Notes: a model not told the origin generated them from the sequence alone. DNA of 64,000 nucleotides from Eutrophocola sp963925675 (GCA_963925675.1 CAWUSW010000036.1:1-64000), one strand, 5' to 3'. Positions 8,079 through 17,936 are shown, counted from the first letter of the stretch. Program-made: numbers and translations.

Positions 8079-9878
8079 GTGAGTAATCTAGAAAAAATTC
8101 GAAACTTCTCCATCATCGCGCATATCGATCATGGCAAATCTACGATCGCTGATCGTTTCATCCAATTGTGTGGAGGATTAGCCGATCGTGAAATGCAGGA
8201 ACAGGTGCTTGATTCTCTGGATATTGAAAGAGAACGAGGCATCACCATCAAGGCACAAAGTGTCACCCTGGATTACAAAGCTGATGATGGTACTACCTAC
8301 CAACTGAATTTTATCGACACGCCTGGTCATGTGGATTTCACGTATGAAGTGTCCCGGTCACTGGCAGCCTGTGAAGGTGCCTTGCTGGTAGTTGATGCCG
8401 CGCAAGGGGTAGAGGCCCAGTCTGTAGCCAATTGCTATACAGCACTTGATCAAGGTCTCGAAGTGATCCCGGTCCTGAACAAGATGGACTTGCCCCAGGC
8501 TGAGCCTGAACGGGTAAAAGTCGAGATTGAAGAAATAATCGGGATTTCCGCTGACGATGCAGTACTTGCAAGTGCTAAATCAGGCGAAGGGATCAGGGAA
8601 ATCCTGGAACGTATTATCAGGGATGTGCCGCCGCCTCAGGGCGAAACTGGCGGTCATTTGCAGGCATTGATTATTGATTCCTGGTTTGACAGTTACCTGG
8701 GGGTCATTTCTTTGGTGAGAGTCCGTGAAGGGACTATCAAAAAAGGGGACAAAATCATTGCCAAATCTACTGGCAAAGTCCATACCGTCGACAATGTAGG
8801 CATTTTTACGCCCAAGCGCCTGGTGCAGAAAGAATTAAAGGCCGGGGAAGTGGGCTTTGTCGAGGCCAATATAAAAGAGATTCAGGGCGCGCCGGTAGGG
8901 GACACCATTACTCATGCTTCAACTCCGGATGTCCCTATGCTGCCGGGCTTCAAGAAAGTCCAGGCTCAGGTTTTTGCGGGGCTGTTTCCTGTTTCCAGTG
9001 ATGATTATGAGAATTTCAGAGATGCGCTGGAAAAGCTGACACTCAACGATGCAGCGCTGATTTACGAGCCAGAAAACTCTGATGCGCTGGGCGTCGGATT
9101 TCGCTGTGGCTTTCTGGGCATGCTGCATATGGAGATTGTGCAGGAACGCCTTGAAAGGGAATACGATCTTGATCTTATTACTTCAGCACCGACAGTGGTA
9201 TTTGAAGTTTTGACGGTCAGAGGTGAAGTGCTGAAGGTTGAAAGCCCGTCACGCTTACCACCAACTACCAATATCGAAGAGATGCGGGAACCAATAGTAG
9301 AGGCCAACATTCTTGTGCCCAAAGAATATATTGGCAATGTGTTGAGTCTGTGTGTTGAGAAGCGTGGTGTACAAAAAGACATGCAATTTGTTGGACAACA
9401 GGTATCCATTAAATATGAATTGCCTATGCACGAAGTTGTCCTGGATTTTTTTGACAGGCTTAAATCTGTTAGCCGTGGTTATGCATCTCTGGACTATCAC
9501 TTTATTCGCTTCCAGCAAGCAAATCTGGTGAGGCTGGACGTTTTGATTAATGGTGATACAGTAGATGCGCTGGCGCTGATTGTTCATCGGGATCATGCTC
9601 AGTCGAAAGGCCGAAGTCTGACTGAAAAAATGAAGGAACTCATACCTCGGCAACAGTTTGATGTCGCAATTCAGGCGGCAATTGGCGGACAAATTGTGGC
9701 AAGGACGACGGTCAAGGCTTTGCGCAAGAATGTTACAGCAAAATGTTATGGCGGTGATATTACGCGTAAAAAGAAACTGCTTGAAAAGCAAAAAGCCGGT
9801 AAGAAACGCATGAAACAGGTGGGCAATGTAGAAGTCCCTCAGGAAGCATTTCTGGCAATTTTGAAAGTAGATAAATAG
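8079..9878 (+). CDS. lepA: Elongation factor 4 (LepA)
   Basis: This 599-residue GTPase acts on ribosomes as a back-translocation or biogenesis factor. GTP-binding motifs are visible: AHIDHGKST (about residues 14-22), DTPGH (80-84) and NKMD (134-137). The LepA-specific C-terminal domain contains GGDITRKKKLLEKQKAGKKR. The start is GTG at 8079, giving the usual MSNLEKIRNFSIIAHIDHGK N-terminus. It is followed by lepB, the classic lepA-lepB pair. Confidence 0.97.
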   Translation: MSNLEKIRNFSIIAHIDHGKSTIADRFIQLCGGLADREMQEQVLDSLDIERERGITIKAQSVTLDYKADDGTTYQLNFIDTPGHVDFTYEVSRSLAACEGALLVVDAAQGVEAQSVANCYTALDQGLEVIPVLNKMDLPQAEPERVKVEIEEIIGISADDAVLASAKSGEGIREILERIIRDVPPPQGETGGHLQALIIDSWFDSYLGVISLVRVREGTIKKGDKIIAKSTGKVHTVDNVGIFTPKRLVQKELKAGEVGFVEANIKEIQGAPVGDTITHASTPDVPMLPGFKKVQAQVFAGLFPVSSDDYENFRDALEKLTLNDAALIYEPENSDALGVGFRCGFLGMLHMEIVQERLEREYDLDLITSAPTVVFEVLTVRGEVLKVESPSRLPPTTNIEEMREPIVEANILVPKEYIGNVLSLCVEKRGVQKDMQFVGQQVSIKYELPMHEVVLDFFDRLKSVSRGYASLDYHFIRFQQANLVRLDVLINGDTVDALALIVHRDHAQSKGRSLTEKMKELIPRQQFDVAIQAAIGGQIVARTTVKALRKNVTAKCYGGDITRKKKLLEKQKAGKKRMKQVGNVEVPQEAFLAILKVDK

Positions 9879-9943
9879 TGATTGGAATATGTGGATTGTT
9901 AACAAAAAGGAGCATTCAGCCGCTCAATGGCTGACATAAAAAT

Positions 9944-10876
9944 ATGAGTTTTGATTTCTCTCTGCTGCTATTGATTTTTTCTCTGATTACCGGGGTGATC
10001 TGGTTATTAGATGTGATTTTTCTGAGAAAACCAAGAGAAGTAAAAGTAAGGGCACTACTGACAGAAAAAGGTATTTCAGATGAAGACTTCAATGTCTTTT
10101 TAAATTACCTGCAACATGGAGAAATTGCGGGAAAGGAAAAGGGACAAGAAGACAGTACGCAATTTCCCAACAGGAAAACCCTGGAACAAGCTTATGTAAT
10201 TTATCAGGAACCATTGGCAGTAGATTACGCAAAATCTTTTTTCCCCATTATTTTTGCCGTTCTAATTTTACGTTCTTTTCTTTTTGAACCTTTCCAGATT
10301 CCAACTGGCTCTATGATTCCGACCTTGAATGTTGGTGATTTCATTGTCGTTAATAAATATGCTTACGGTGTGCGGCTTCCTGTCATCGGCACGAAGATTC
10401 TGGATGTAGCTGAGCCTAAACGAGGCGATGTCATGGTTTTTGTTCCGCCTCATGACCCGAATTACTATATAAAGCGCGTAATTGGTCTACCTGGAGATCA
10501 TATTCGTTATGAAGGCAAGGCTGTATTTGTAAATGGAGAGCCTCTGGAGCAAGAATATGTCGACTTCATCAACGACAGGCGGCCTTCAGTCATTTATTCT
10601 CTGGAAACGATAGGCGGGATTTCACACGACATTTACACCTCTGCATCACCTTCGTATATCAGGCCTGGTTCCTGGTTGTGGCCTGAAGGCAGGGTAATCC
10701 CCGAAGGTCATTACTTCATGATGGGTGATAATCGGGATAATAGTAGTGATAGCAGAGTATGGGGCCCCGCATCTGAAGATAATATCGTTGGCAAAGCGGT
10801 AGCTGTCTGGATGCATAAAGAACCTGGTTTTAATTTACCCAGCTTCAGTTACAACCGATTTATCGAAAACCCCTGA
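9944..10876 (+). CDS. lepB: Signal peptidase I
   Basis: This 310-residue inner-membrane protease removes signal peptides from exported proteins. Two membrane segments lie at about residues 3-25 and 98-114. The catalytic Ser123 is in TGSMIPTL and the general-base Lys177 is in YYIKRVIGLPGD. Box E (GDNRDNSSDSRVWG) is also present. It lies between lepA and the DUF4845 gene, as in Pseudomonas. Confidence 0.96.
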   Translation: MSFDFSLLLLIFSLITGVIWLLDVIFLRKPREVKVRALLTEKGISDEDFNVFLNYLQHGEIAGKEKGQEDSTQFPNRKTLEQAYVIYQEPLAVDYAKSFFPIIFAVLILRSFLFEPFQIPTGSMIPTLNVGDFIVVNKYAYGVRLPVIGTKILDVAEPKRGDVMVFVPPHDPNYYIKRVIGLPGDHIRYEGKAVFVNGEPLEQEYVDFINDRRPSVIYSLETIGGISHDIYTSASPSYIRPGSWLWPEGRVIPEGHYFMMGDNRDNSSDSRVWGPASEDNIVGKAVAVWMHKEPGFNLPSFSYNRFIENP

Positions 10877-10904
10877 CATATGTCATGTTGATAGTGAGGT
10901 AAAA

Positions 10905-11306
10905 ATGGAACGTGTTAGGCAAAATCCAAAAGTACAAAAAGGGCTGAAGGGCTTGAATAGTCAACAAGGCGCTTCACTGTATGCCTTATTTGTCGTTATG
11001 ACCTTACTCGGCATTCTGATTTTGGCTGGTTTAAAAATTGCCCCGGCGTATATGGATGATCAGGTTTTAAGCAATGCTCTCCAAAACCTTAAGGAAAGTG
11101 GTGAATTAAGAAGTATGTCCTTAAGAGATATTCGAACCTATCTGACCCGTACTGCGCAAATTAATGGCGGCTCATTTGCTAGTGATGGCATCGACCAGGT
11201 TGAGGAAGGTGGGGTTGATTACCTGATCGTTGAATATGAATCGCGAGTACCTATGTTCTCGAATATTGACGCGGTTGTAAAATTTAATTATCGCATTGAA
11301 AAATAG
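10905..11306 (+). CDS. DUF4845 membrane-anchored protein
   Basis: This 133-residue protein has one membrane segment near residues 25-43 (YALFVVMTLLGILILAGLKI) after a short cytoplasmic start that resembles a pilin-type N-terminus. The rest should be outside the cytoplasm. It matches the protein always found between lepB and rnc in pseudomonads (DUF4845), whose function is unknown. Its stop codon overlaps the rnc start by one base, so the two are translationally coupled. Confidence 0.85.
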   Translation: MERVRQNPKVQKGLKGLNSQQGASLYALFVVMTLLGILILAGLKIAPAYMDDQVLSNALQNLKESGELRSMSLRDIRTYLTRTAQINGGSFASDGIDQVEEGGVDYLIVEYESRVPMFSNIDAVVKFNYRIEK

Positions 11307-11968
11307 TGTCTTCTGAAAGTCTCAATATTGATTATATCTTCAAGAATCACGCATTGCTGAAACTGGCGCTCAGCCATTGCAGTAGTGGTCAGGATAATAA
11401 TGAGCGCCTGGAGTTTTTAGGTGACTCGATTCTGGGATTTTTTATTGCCGAAGAGCTTTACAGACGTTTCCCTGAGGGCAGGGAAGGTCAATTAAGCCGT
11501 ATTCGTGCCGATCTGGTGCAACGCTCGACGCTTGCAGGTATAGCCAGGGAATTGGCGTTGGGTTCTTCACTGAATCTGGGCTCTGGAGAGCTCAAAAGCG
11601 GTGGTGCTGATCGTGATTCGATTCTTGCCGACGCCCTGGAAGCATTAATTTCTGCAATCTATCTTGATGCGGGTCTCGAAACCTGCCGCAACACTGTGCT
11701 GGGCTGGTTTGAAAGAAGATTGGCTATTCTTGATCTGGATACTCAAACCAAGGATGCGAAAACGCGGCTTCAAGAGCATTTGCAGGCCATTAAATCCGGA
11801 TTACCTGAATATGATGTGCTGGAAGTGGCAGGCAAAGATCATCAGCAAACCTTCGCTGTGCTTTGCCGTGTAGATCTCTTGCCAGAACCAGTAACCGGAT
11901 ATGGAACAACAAGGCGCGATGCTGAGCAGGAAGCGGCTGACGCAGTACTTAAAGCGCTGAGTTTGTGA
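11306..11968 (+). CDS. rnc: Ribonuclease III
   Basis: This 220-residue enzyme cuts double-stranded RNA in rRNA and mRNA processing. The signature NERLEFLGDSILGFFIAEEL carries catalytic acids Glu36 and Asp40, and DALEALISAIYLD carries the second acidic pair. A double-stranded RNA-binding domain covers about residues 150-218. The start is GTG at 11306, overlapping the upstream TAG. It is followed by era, the conserved rnc-era operon. Confidence 0.97.
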   Translation: MSSESLNIDYIFKNHALLKLALSHCSSGQDNNERLEFLGDSILGFFIAEELYRRFPEGREGQLSRIRADLVQRSTLAGIARELALGSSLNLGSGELKSGGADRDSILADALEALISAIYLDAGLETCRNTVLGWFERRLAILDLDTQTKDAKTRLQEHLQAIKSGLPEYDVLEVAGKDHQQTFAVLCRVDLLPEPVTGYGTTRRDAEQEAADAVLKALSL

Positions 11969-11990
11969 ATATACCTGTTACTATCCTCTT

Positions 11991-12929
11991 ATGAAAAGTG
12001 TCATTCCTGATCAAACACATGACATGCCCCATCGCTGCGGCCTGATAGCTATTATTGGCAAGCCCAATGTCGGTAAATCTACTTTGCTGAATCATATTAT
12101 CGGGCAAAAAATCAGTATCACTTCTCGTAAACCTCAAACTACTCGTCATAGATTGCTTGGCATTAAGACCGTCGAAAATACCCAGATGATTTTTGTTGAT
12201 ACCCCTGGTTTGCATTCTGGCCAGAATAAAGCCATTAATCGCTATATGAACAAAACTGTTCAAAGTGTCATCCAGGATGTTGACCTGATTTTGTTCATGG
12301 TGGATCGAATGAAATGGACAGCGGAAGATGAGCTCGTGTTGCAGCAATTGAAGCATAATAAAACGCCGGTACTTTTACTGTTGAATAAGGTAGATCAGAT
12401 TCAGGACAAGAGTATTCTTTTGCCATACCTTAAAGAGTTAGCAGATAGGCATCCTTTCAAGGAAATTTTTCCCCTGTCAGCCCTGAAAGATCACAATATC
12501 AAGGAGCTTGAAAACAGCATAGGCAAATATCTTCCTGAAGGTGGCTTTTACTATCCAGAAGAACAGCTGACTGACAAGAATGCACGTTTCCTTGCTGCAG
12601 AATTTATACGTGAAAAAATCACCAGGCAAATTGGTGATGAATTACCCTATGAAGTGACTGTTGAAATTGAAGAGTTCCGTCATGATGAAAAAGAAAATAA
12701 GAATCTCATTCATATCGGTGCTTTGATACTGGTAGAGAAGGCGGGTCAAAAAAGAATCATTATTGGTGACGGCGGTAGTAGATTAAAATTGATTGGATCA
12801 GATGCCAGGAAAGATATTGAAAATCTGTTAGGCAGTAAGGTAATGCTAAGCCTCTGGGTCAAAGTTAAGAGCGGTTGGTCTGATGATGAGAGGGCTTTAA
12901 AGAGTCTTGGTTATGATGATCATTCCTGA
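11991..12929 (+). CDS. era: GTPase Era
   Basis: This 312-residue protein assists 16S rRNA maturation and 30S assembly. Motifs visible are the P-loop GKPNVGKST at 23-31, the KPQTTRH switch, DTPGLH, and NKVD. The C-terminal KH RNA-binding domain is present. It sits directly between rnc and recO, the standard order. Confidence 0.97.
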   Translation: MKSVIPDQTHDMPHRCGLIAIIGKPNVGKSTLLNHIIGQKISITSRKPQTTRHRLLGIKTVENTQMIFVDTPGLHSGQNKAINRYMNKTVQSVIQDVDLILFMVDRMKWTAEDELVLQQLKHNKTPVLLLLNKVDQIQDKSILLPYLKELADRHPFKEIFPLSALKDHNIKELENSIGKYLPEGGFYYPEEQLTDKNARFLAAEFIREKITRQIGDELPYEVTVEIEEFRHDEKENKNLIHIGALILVEKAGQKRIIIGDGGSRLKLIGSDARKDIENLLGSKVMLSLWVKVKSGWSDDERALKSLGYDDHS

Positions 12930-13011
12930 ATACAATTAATACTGCTCACACTATTCACACTCTTCAAAATCAATGACTCATCATTTTATACACCCAGAGG
13001 ACGGTAATTAG

Positions 13012-13743
13012 TTGGTAGCCAGAAACATCGAAATGCAACCAGCCTACTTGTTACACAGCAGGCCATTTCGGGACACAAGCCTAATCCTGGATTTTCTCAC
13101 GCCTGATCATGGCCGTATAAGTGCAATATCACGAGGCGGCCGTGGTGCTGGCTCAAAAAGTAAAAGCCTTCTTCAGCCATTCACACCGGTCCATATTTCT
13201 CTTTCAGGAAAAGGGGAATTAAAGACGCTCAGAAGTATTGATCTGAGAGATGGTCCTTTGGCATTAAGCGGTGAGAAGCTGTTCAGTGGGCTTTATATAA
13301 ATGAGATTATTGTCAGATTATTTCAATGCCACGAAGCTGACCCTGAATTCTTTAATCAATATGAGCATGCCCTGACCAATCTGGTTGCCGAAGAATCCAC
13401 TGAGCCGGTATTGCGACATTTCGAACTCTCTTTGCTGGACACGCTGGGTTACGGTATTGATTTTAGTGCTGAAGCGCATTCCCATGAACCTATCGAAACA
13501 GAACATTGGTATTATTTTCAGGAAGAAAGTGGTTTTGTTCGAGTGCAAGACCTGAACCTGCTTACTACTGATAAACCTTCAGCAGGAAATATTTTTCATG
13601 GCAAGGAACTGCTGAATATTCATGCCCGCAATTTCGCTGCAGCAGAAACACGTAAAACTGCCAAAGCGGTTAATCGCGGAATTCTCAATTCACACCTGGG
13701 GTCAAATCCACTACAGAGCCGACGCCTTTTTACAAAACACTGA
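13012..13743 (+). CDS. recO: DNA repair protein RecO
   Basis: This 243-residue protein helps RecR load RecA onto SSB-coated DNA. It begins with the RecO OB-fold pattern QPAYLLHSRPFRDTSLILDFLTPDHG and ends with a helical domain. The start is TTG at 13012 with AGAGGA upstream. A zinc-finger cysteine cluster is not seen, as in many proteobacterial RecO proteins. In most relatives pdxJ follows, but here cysM does. recR, its partner, lies 40 kb away in this window. Confidence 0.93.
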   Translation: MVARNIEMQPAYLLHSRPFRDTSLILDFLTPDHGRISAISRGGRGAGSKSKSLLQPFTPVHISLSGKGELKTLRSIDLRDGPLALSGEKLFSGLYINEIIVRLFQCHEADPEFFNQYEHALTNLVAEESTEPVLRHFELSLLDTLGYGIDFSAEAHSHEPIETEHWYYFQEESGFVRVQDLNLLTTDKPSAGNIFHGKELLNIHARNFAAAETRKTAKAVNRGILNSHLGSNPLQSRRLFTKH

Positions 13744-13860
13744 ATGCATGTGGCTCTCAGGTGTAGGCTTTATTAGCGTCACAGGATAGAATTAGCGCCT
13801 TTTTGTTGTCGGCAAAATTTTGATGATTGCCTGAGCGTTAAAATCAGGCCTCACCTAAGA

Positions 13861-14766
13861 ATGCAGGGTCCAGAAATGCAATTCCCAACTATAGAAGATA
13901 CTGTGGGTAATACTCCACTGGTTCGTTTACAACGGCTGCCTGGTGAAACCAGCAATACCGTGTTAGTGAAGCTGGAGGGGAATAATCCCGCTGGCTCAGT
14001 GAAGGACAGGCCAGTGTTGAGCATGATTAACAAAGCTGAAGAGCGCGGTGACATTAAACCCGGAGATACACTGATTGAAGCAACCAGTGGAAATACAGGC
14101 ATTGCTCTGGCGATGGTCGCTGCAATCAAGGGATATAAAATGATCCTGATCATGCCGGAAAGCGCAACTCAGGAGCGTAAGGATTCAATGACAGCTTATG
14201 GCGCTGAACTGATTGAAGTGTCAGCAGGAGAAGGTATGGAAGGGGCCAGAGACCTGGCCGAGAAAATGAAAGCTGAAGGCAAAGGGATAGTCCTGGACCA
14301 GTTTGCCAATCCTGATAATTTTGCCGCTCATATCGAGCACACAGGCCCTGAAATATGGCGGGACACCCAGGGAAAGGTTACCCATTTTGTCAGCTCCATG
14401 GGGACCACCGGAACCATTATGGGGGTGTCCCGGTTTTTAAAAGAAAAAAACCCTGAAATAGAGATTATTGGCCTGCAACCCAAAGAGGGTGCCAAAATTC
14501 CAGGCATCAGACGCTGGCCAGAGAAATATTTACCAAAAATATTTGAAAGCGAAAGAGTCGACAAGATCATTGATATCGGTCAGAAGGATGCTGAGAACAC
14601 CATGCGTGCACTGGCAAGGCAAGAAGGCATTTGCTGTGGCGTTTCCTCTGGCGGTGCAGTTTATGCTGCGCTCGAGTTATCCCGTCAACTTGAAAATGCC
14701 GTCATTGTTGCCATTATTTGTGATCGTGGTGACCGCTATTTATCGTCAGGGCTTTTCGGTACCTGA
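13861..14766 (+). CDS. cysM: Cysteine synthase B
   Basis: This 301-residue PLP enzyme makes cysteine from O-acetylserine and sulfide or thiosulfate. The PLP lysine is Lys48 in NPAGSVKDRP, and the substrate loop is EATSGNTGIALAM. The GTTGTIMGVSRFLKE phosphate-binding region is also present. The C-terminal pattern (GAVYAAL, IICDRGDRYLSSGLF) fits CysM rather than CysK. A second Met six residues in (13876) is an equally likely start. It is followed by rlmD, as in Pseudomonas. Confidence 0.93.
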   Translation: MQGPEMQFPTIEDTVGNTPLVRLQRLPGETSNTVLVKLEGNNPAGSVKDRPVLSMINKAEERGDIKPGDTLIEATSGNTGIALAMVAAIKGYKMILIMPESATQERKDSMTAYGAELIEVSAGEGMEGARDLAEKMKAEGKGIVLDQFANPDNFAAHIEHTGPEIWRDTQGKVTHFVSSMGTTGTIMGVSRFLKEKNPEIEIIGLQPKEGAKIPGIRRWPEKYLPKIFESERVDKIIDIGQKDAENTMRALARQEGICCGVSSGGAVYAALELSRQLENAVIVAIICDRGDRYLSSGLFGT

Positions 14767-14799
14767 TTCCAAGTTATTTCCTCTAGAAAGCATTAATTT

Positions 14800-16158
14800 A
14801 TGAGAAGACGTCGTCGTAAAAACCTGCCCACCACACCCATAACACTTGAGATTGAAAAACTCAGTCATGAGGGACGAGGCATTGCTCATCATGAAGGGAA
14901 GGTGGTTTTTGTAGCAGAAGCTTTGCCTGGTGAAATTGTAGATGCTGTACTGACTTCTCGCCGTGAGAGTTATGATGAGGCATCTTTAAGCGCTATCAAG
15001 ACCTCATCTCCAGACCGAATAACGCCAGCTTGTGAATTTTCATCAATTTGCGGTGGCTGCTCTCTTCAACATTTTGATCCTCAAGCACAGCTTCAATTCA
15101 AGCAAGACATGCTATTTGAAAAACTGAGCCATGCAGTTCCTGATAAGGAGTTTGAACATTTATCGCCTCTTACTGGTCCGGTGCTTGGTTATAGACGCAA
15201 GGCAAGGCTGGCTGTCCGCTATGTCCACAAAAAAGAGCAGGTATTAGTGGGTTTTAGAGAAAAAAACTCATCCTTTATTACCAATATGGATAGCTGTCAG
15301 GTCCTGGATCCGCGCATTGGGCAGCTTTTACCGGCGCTGTCTGCCTTGATTAGCGGCTTGCAGGGTTTTCGTGAGATTCCCCAAATTGAAGTAGCCGCCG
15401 GCGATCCGGATATGGAGGGCTTTACCAGTGCATTCATTTTTCGGCATTTGCAGCCTTTGAGCGATGATGATATGGAGAAACTACAAAATTTTGCCAAACA
15501 ACACGCTATTGCCTTGTATTTGCAATCCGGTGGTATGGAAACAGTCTGTAAGTCTTACCCTGAGCAGGGGGAAGATCGCCTGTATTACCGCTTGCCGGAT
15601 TTTGATCTGACTATGGCTTTCCATCCCACAGACTTTACTCAGGTCAATGCTGAAATTAACCGGAAAATGATTGCCAGAGCCGTTTCACTGCTTGAATTAA
15701 CAAAAGAAGATGTTTTGCTGGATTTGTTTTGCGGGCTGGGCAACTTTACGCTGCCTCTTGCTAGGCATTGTGGCCATATTACCGGTGTTGAAGGCGCGCA
15801 AACTATGGTGGATCGAGCTTATGCAAATGCGCAGGCAAACGGAATTGAAAACGTGGACTTCTATAGCGGGGATTTAACCCAGCCAATGAAAGGTGCGCCC
15901 TGGATGAAATCCGGATTTTCCAAGATTGTTCTGGATCCTCCCCGCTCAGGTGCCTTTGAAGTGTTGCCTGAAATCATTGCCATACGTCCCGAACGTATTG
16001 TTTATATCTCCTGTAATCCCGCAACCCTGGCACGGGATGCAGCGTATCTTGTGGAGTACGGATATAGCCTTTCTGATGCTGGAGTAATGGATATGTTTCC
16101 TCAGACTGCACATGTAGAGGCAATGGCGCTTTTTATTGATCAGAAAAAAGCAGATTAG
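14800..16158 (+). CDS. rlmD: 23S rRNA (uracil-1939-C5) methyltransferase RlmD
   Basis: This 452-residue enzyme methylates U1939 of 23S rRNA using SAM. An N-terminal TRAM domain (ITLEIEKLSHEGRGIA) is followed by iron-sulfur cysteines Cys78, Cys84 and Cys87 and a fourth in MDSCQVLDPR. The SAM site is LDLFCGLGNFTLPLA, and the catalytic Cys is in YISCNPATLARD. It lies between cysM and mazG. The relA gene that normally follows it is missing. Confidence 0.95.
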   Translation: MRRRRRKNLPTTPITLEIEKLSHEGRGIAHHEGKVVFVAEALPGEIVDAVLTSRRESYDEASLSAIKTSSPDRITPACEFSSICGGCSLQHFDPQAQLQFKQDMLFEKLSHAVPDKEFEHLSPLTGPVLGYRRKARLAVRYVHKKEQVLVGFREKNSSFITNMDSCQVLDPRIGQLLPALSALISGLQGFREIPQIEVAAGDPDMEGFTSAFIFRHLQPLSDDDMEKLQNFAKQHAIALYLQSGGMETVCKSYPEQGEDRLYYRLPDFDLTMAFHPTDFTQVNAEINRKMIARAVSLLELTKEDVLLDLFCGLGNFTLPLARHCGHITGVEGAQTMVDRAYANAQANGIENVDFYSGDLTQPMKGAPWMKSGFSKIVLDPPRSGAFEVLPEIIAIRPERIVYISCNPATLARDAAYLVEYGYSLSDAGVMDMFPQTAHVEAMALFIDQKKAD

Positions 16159-16201
16159 TCAGACAATCAGCGATTGTTATGCATTAACAAAGAGAAGGGT
16201 A

Positions 16202-17005
16202 ATGGATATTAACGAGCTCTTGAAAATCATGACCATGCTCAGAGACCCTGAGCATGGTTGTCCATGGGATATTAAGCAAACATTTCAGACCATTGCTCCT
16301 CACACACTAGAAGAAGTTTATGAGGTAATTGACACAATAGAGCGTGAAGACTATGAGCATCTCGCGAACGAGCTGGGCGATTTGTTATTTCAAGTTGTTT
16401 TTTATGCTCAGCTTGGTCAGGAACAGGGGTATTTTGATTTCAATGACATCGTGTCAGAAATAGGTAATAAATTATTACAGAGGCATCCCCATGTTTTTCC
16501 GGCAGCAAGTACTGAAAGTTTTGGATCGCAGAGCACTATAGGCCCTGATCAGGTAGAAGCAAATTGGGAAACAATCAAGCATTCAGAACGTCAACAAAAG
16601 GCTAGTGAAGAGCTAAGTGTTCTGGATGATATCCCCAAAAACTTCCCGGCACTTACTCGAGCAACAAAAATTCAGAAGCGTGCGGCGCATGCAGGCTTCG
16701 ACTGGCCGGATCACAACGGGGTGCTTGATAAAATAAGAGAGGAAATTCAGGAGTTGGAAGAGGCTCTTGAAGAGCAGTCAGATGTTCATATTGAAGAAGA
16801 GCTTGGTGATTTGATGTTTACCCTGGTTAATTTATCGAGGCATCTGAAGATAGATTCTGAAACGAGCTTGCGAAAAGCCAATGAAAAGTTTGAAATCCGA
16901 TTTCGTGCTCTGGAAAAAAAGGCAGCGAGCAATGGAGATTCGCTTCAGTCTCTTACACTGGATGAATTGGAAGAGTGCTGGCAAGAGATAAAAAAGACTG
17001 TTTAG
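16202..17005 (+). CDS. mazG: Nucleoside triphosphate pyrophosphohydrolase MazG
   Basis: With the ATG at 16202 the protein has 267 residues and begins MDINELLKIMTMLRDPEHGC, matching MazG starts. GAAGGG just upstream supports this site. An earlier in-frame ATG at 16136 would overlap rlmD. Two MazG domains are visible, with metal-binding EExxE/ExxD patterns (EEVYEVIDTIE, ELGDLLFQVVF; EEIQELEEAL, EELGDLMFTLVNL). It hydrolyses non-canonical NTPs and in E. coli limits ppGpp effects. Confidence 0.94.
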   Translation: MDINELLKIMTMLRDPEHGCPWDIKQTFQTIAPHTLEEVYEVIDTIEREDYEHLANELGDLLFQVVFYAQLGQEQGYFDFNDIVSEIGNKLLQRHPHVFPAASTESFGSQSTIGPDQVEANWETIKHSERQQKASEELSVLDDIPKNFPALTRATKIQKRAAHAGFDWPDHNGVLDKIREEIQELEEALEEQSDVHIEEELGDLMFTLVNLSRHLKIDSETSLRKANEKFEIRFRALEKKAASNGDSLQSLTLDELEECWQEIKKTV

Positions 17006-17103
17006 AGACAGTCAGCCCTTTGGTAAAAATCTGTTCCCAGATTTGTTGTGAGCCACACATCAACCATGTATCGTAAATTGTTTAGAACGGAGAATAAAAA
17101 ATA

Positions 17104-17757
17104 ATGAAGATGATTTTATTAGGTGCCCCTGGTGCCGGGAAAGGCACGCAGGCAAAGTTTCTTACTGAAACCTACGATATCCCCCAAATATCAACTGGGG
17201 ATATGTTACGTGCTGCAGTAAAAGCAGAGTCAGATATGGGCTTGAAGGTAAAGTCGGTTATGGAAAGTGGTGGGCTTGTAACTGATGAGATCATTATTGG
17301 TCTGGTAAAAGAGCGAATTACAAAGGATGACTGCAAGTCTGGCTTCCTGTTTGATGGGTTTCCGCGAACTATCCCGCAGGCTGAAGCCCTTAGAGATTCC
17401 GGTATTGAGATTGATATAGTACTGGAGATTGATGTTCCTGATGAAGAAATAGTCAGACGGCTAAGTGGACGAAGAGTGCATCTGGACTCAGGCAGAGTTT
17501 ATCACCTTGAGTTCAACCCTCCAGTCACAGAAGGCTTTGATGATGAGACGGGAGAAGCTTTAGTTCAGCGTGAAGATGACTTGGAGAATACTGTAAGGAA
17601 AAGACTCTCACTATACCATGAACAAACAAAGCCTTTAGTGAATTTTTACCAGGAAATGGCGGAAAATTTCGGCAAGGTAAGGTGCATAAAAATTGATGGT
17701 ACAAGGTTAATTCCTGAAATTGTTTCAGATATCAAGCAAAACATGGACTTGAAATAA
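17104..17757 (+). CDS. adk: Adenylate kinase
   Basis: This 217-residue kinase interconverts ATP, AMP and ADP. The P-loop GAPGAGKGTQAKF is at residues 7-19, followed by the AMP site TGDMLRAAVKAES and the DGFPRTIPQAEAL segment. The LID domain (RVYHLEFNPP) lacks zinc cysteines, as usual in proteobacteria. A GGAG ribosome site lies upstream. Confidence 0.97.
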   Translation: MKMILLGAPGAGKGTQAKFLTETYDIPQISTGDMLRAAVKAESDMGLKVKSVMESGGLVTDEIIIGLVKERITKDDCKSGFLFDGFPRTIPQAEALRDSGIEIDIVLEIDVPDEEIVRRLSGRRVHLDSGRVYHLEFNPPVTEGFDDETGEALVQREDDLENTVRKRLSLYHEQTKPLVNFYQEMAENFGKVRCIKIDGTRLIPEIVSDIKQNMDLK

Positions 17758-17906
17758 GTGCCAATATCAATCGTGAATTATTTGTTCGATATGTTATTCA
17801 CATCAGCTTTCGAAAATAAATAATCAAAAAACTTTTTTACTTGATTTTTGAGAGATCAAAAACGAGTAGTGAGTGGAAATTTATTTAAGCAAATCAACAA
17901 TCTTAG

Positions 17907-17936
17907 TTGTAAAAATTAAAAATTTTATGATATGTT
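17907..17936 (+). promoter_or_regulatory. Possible sigma-70 promoter of the histone-like gene
   Basis: TTGTAA at 17907-17912 and TATGTT at 17931-17936 are 18 bases apart, in an AT-rich 255-bp spacer after adk. The match is moderate (four of six in each box). Confidence 0.35.

Noticed and set aside
17844..17862. Hairpin TTTTTGA/TCAAAAA after adk as a terminator
   Set aside because: The stem is nearly all A-T and no T run follows, so support is weak.
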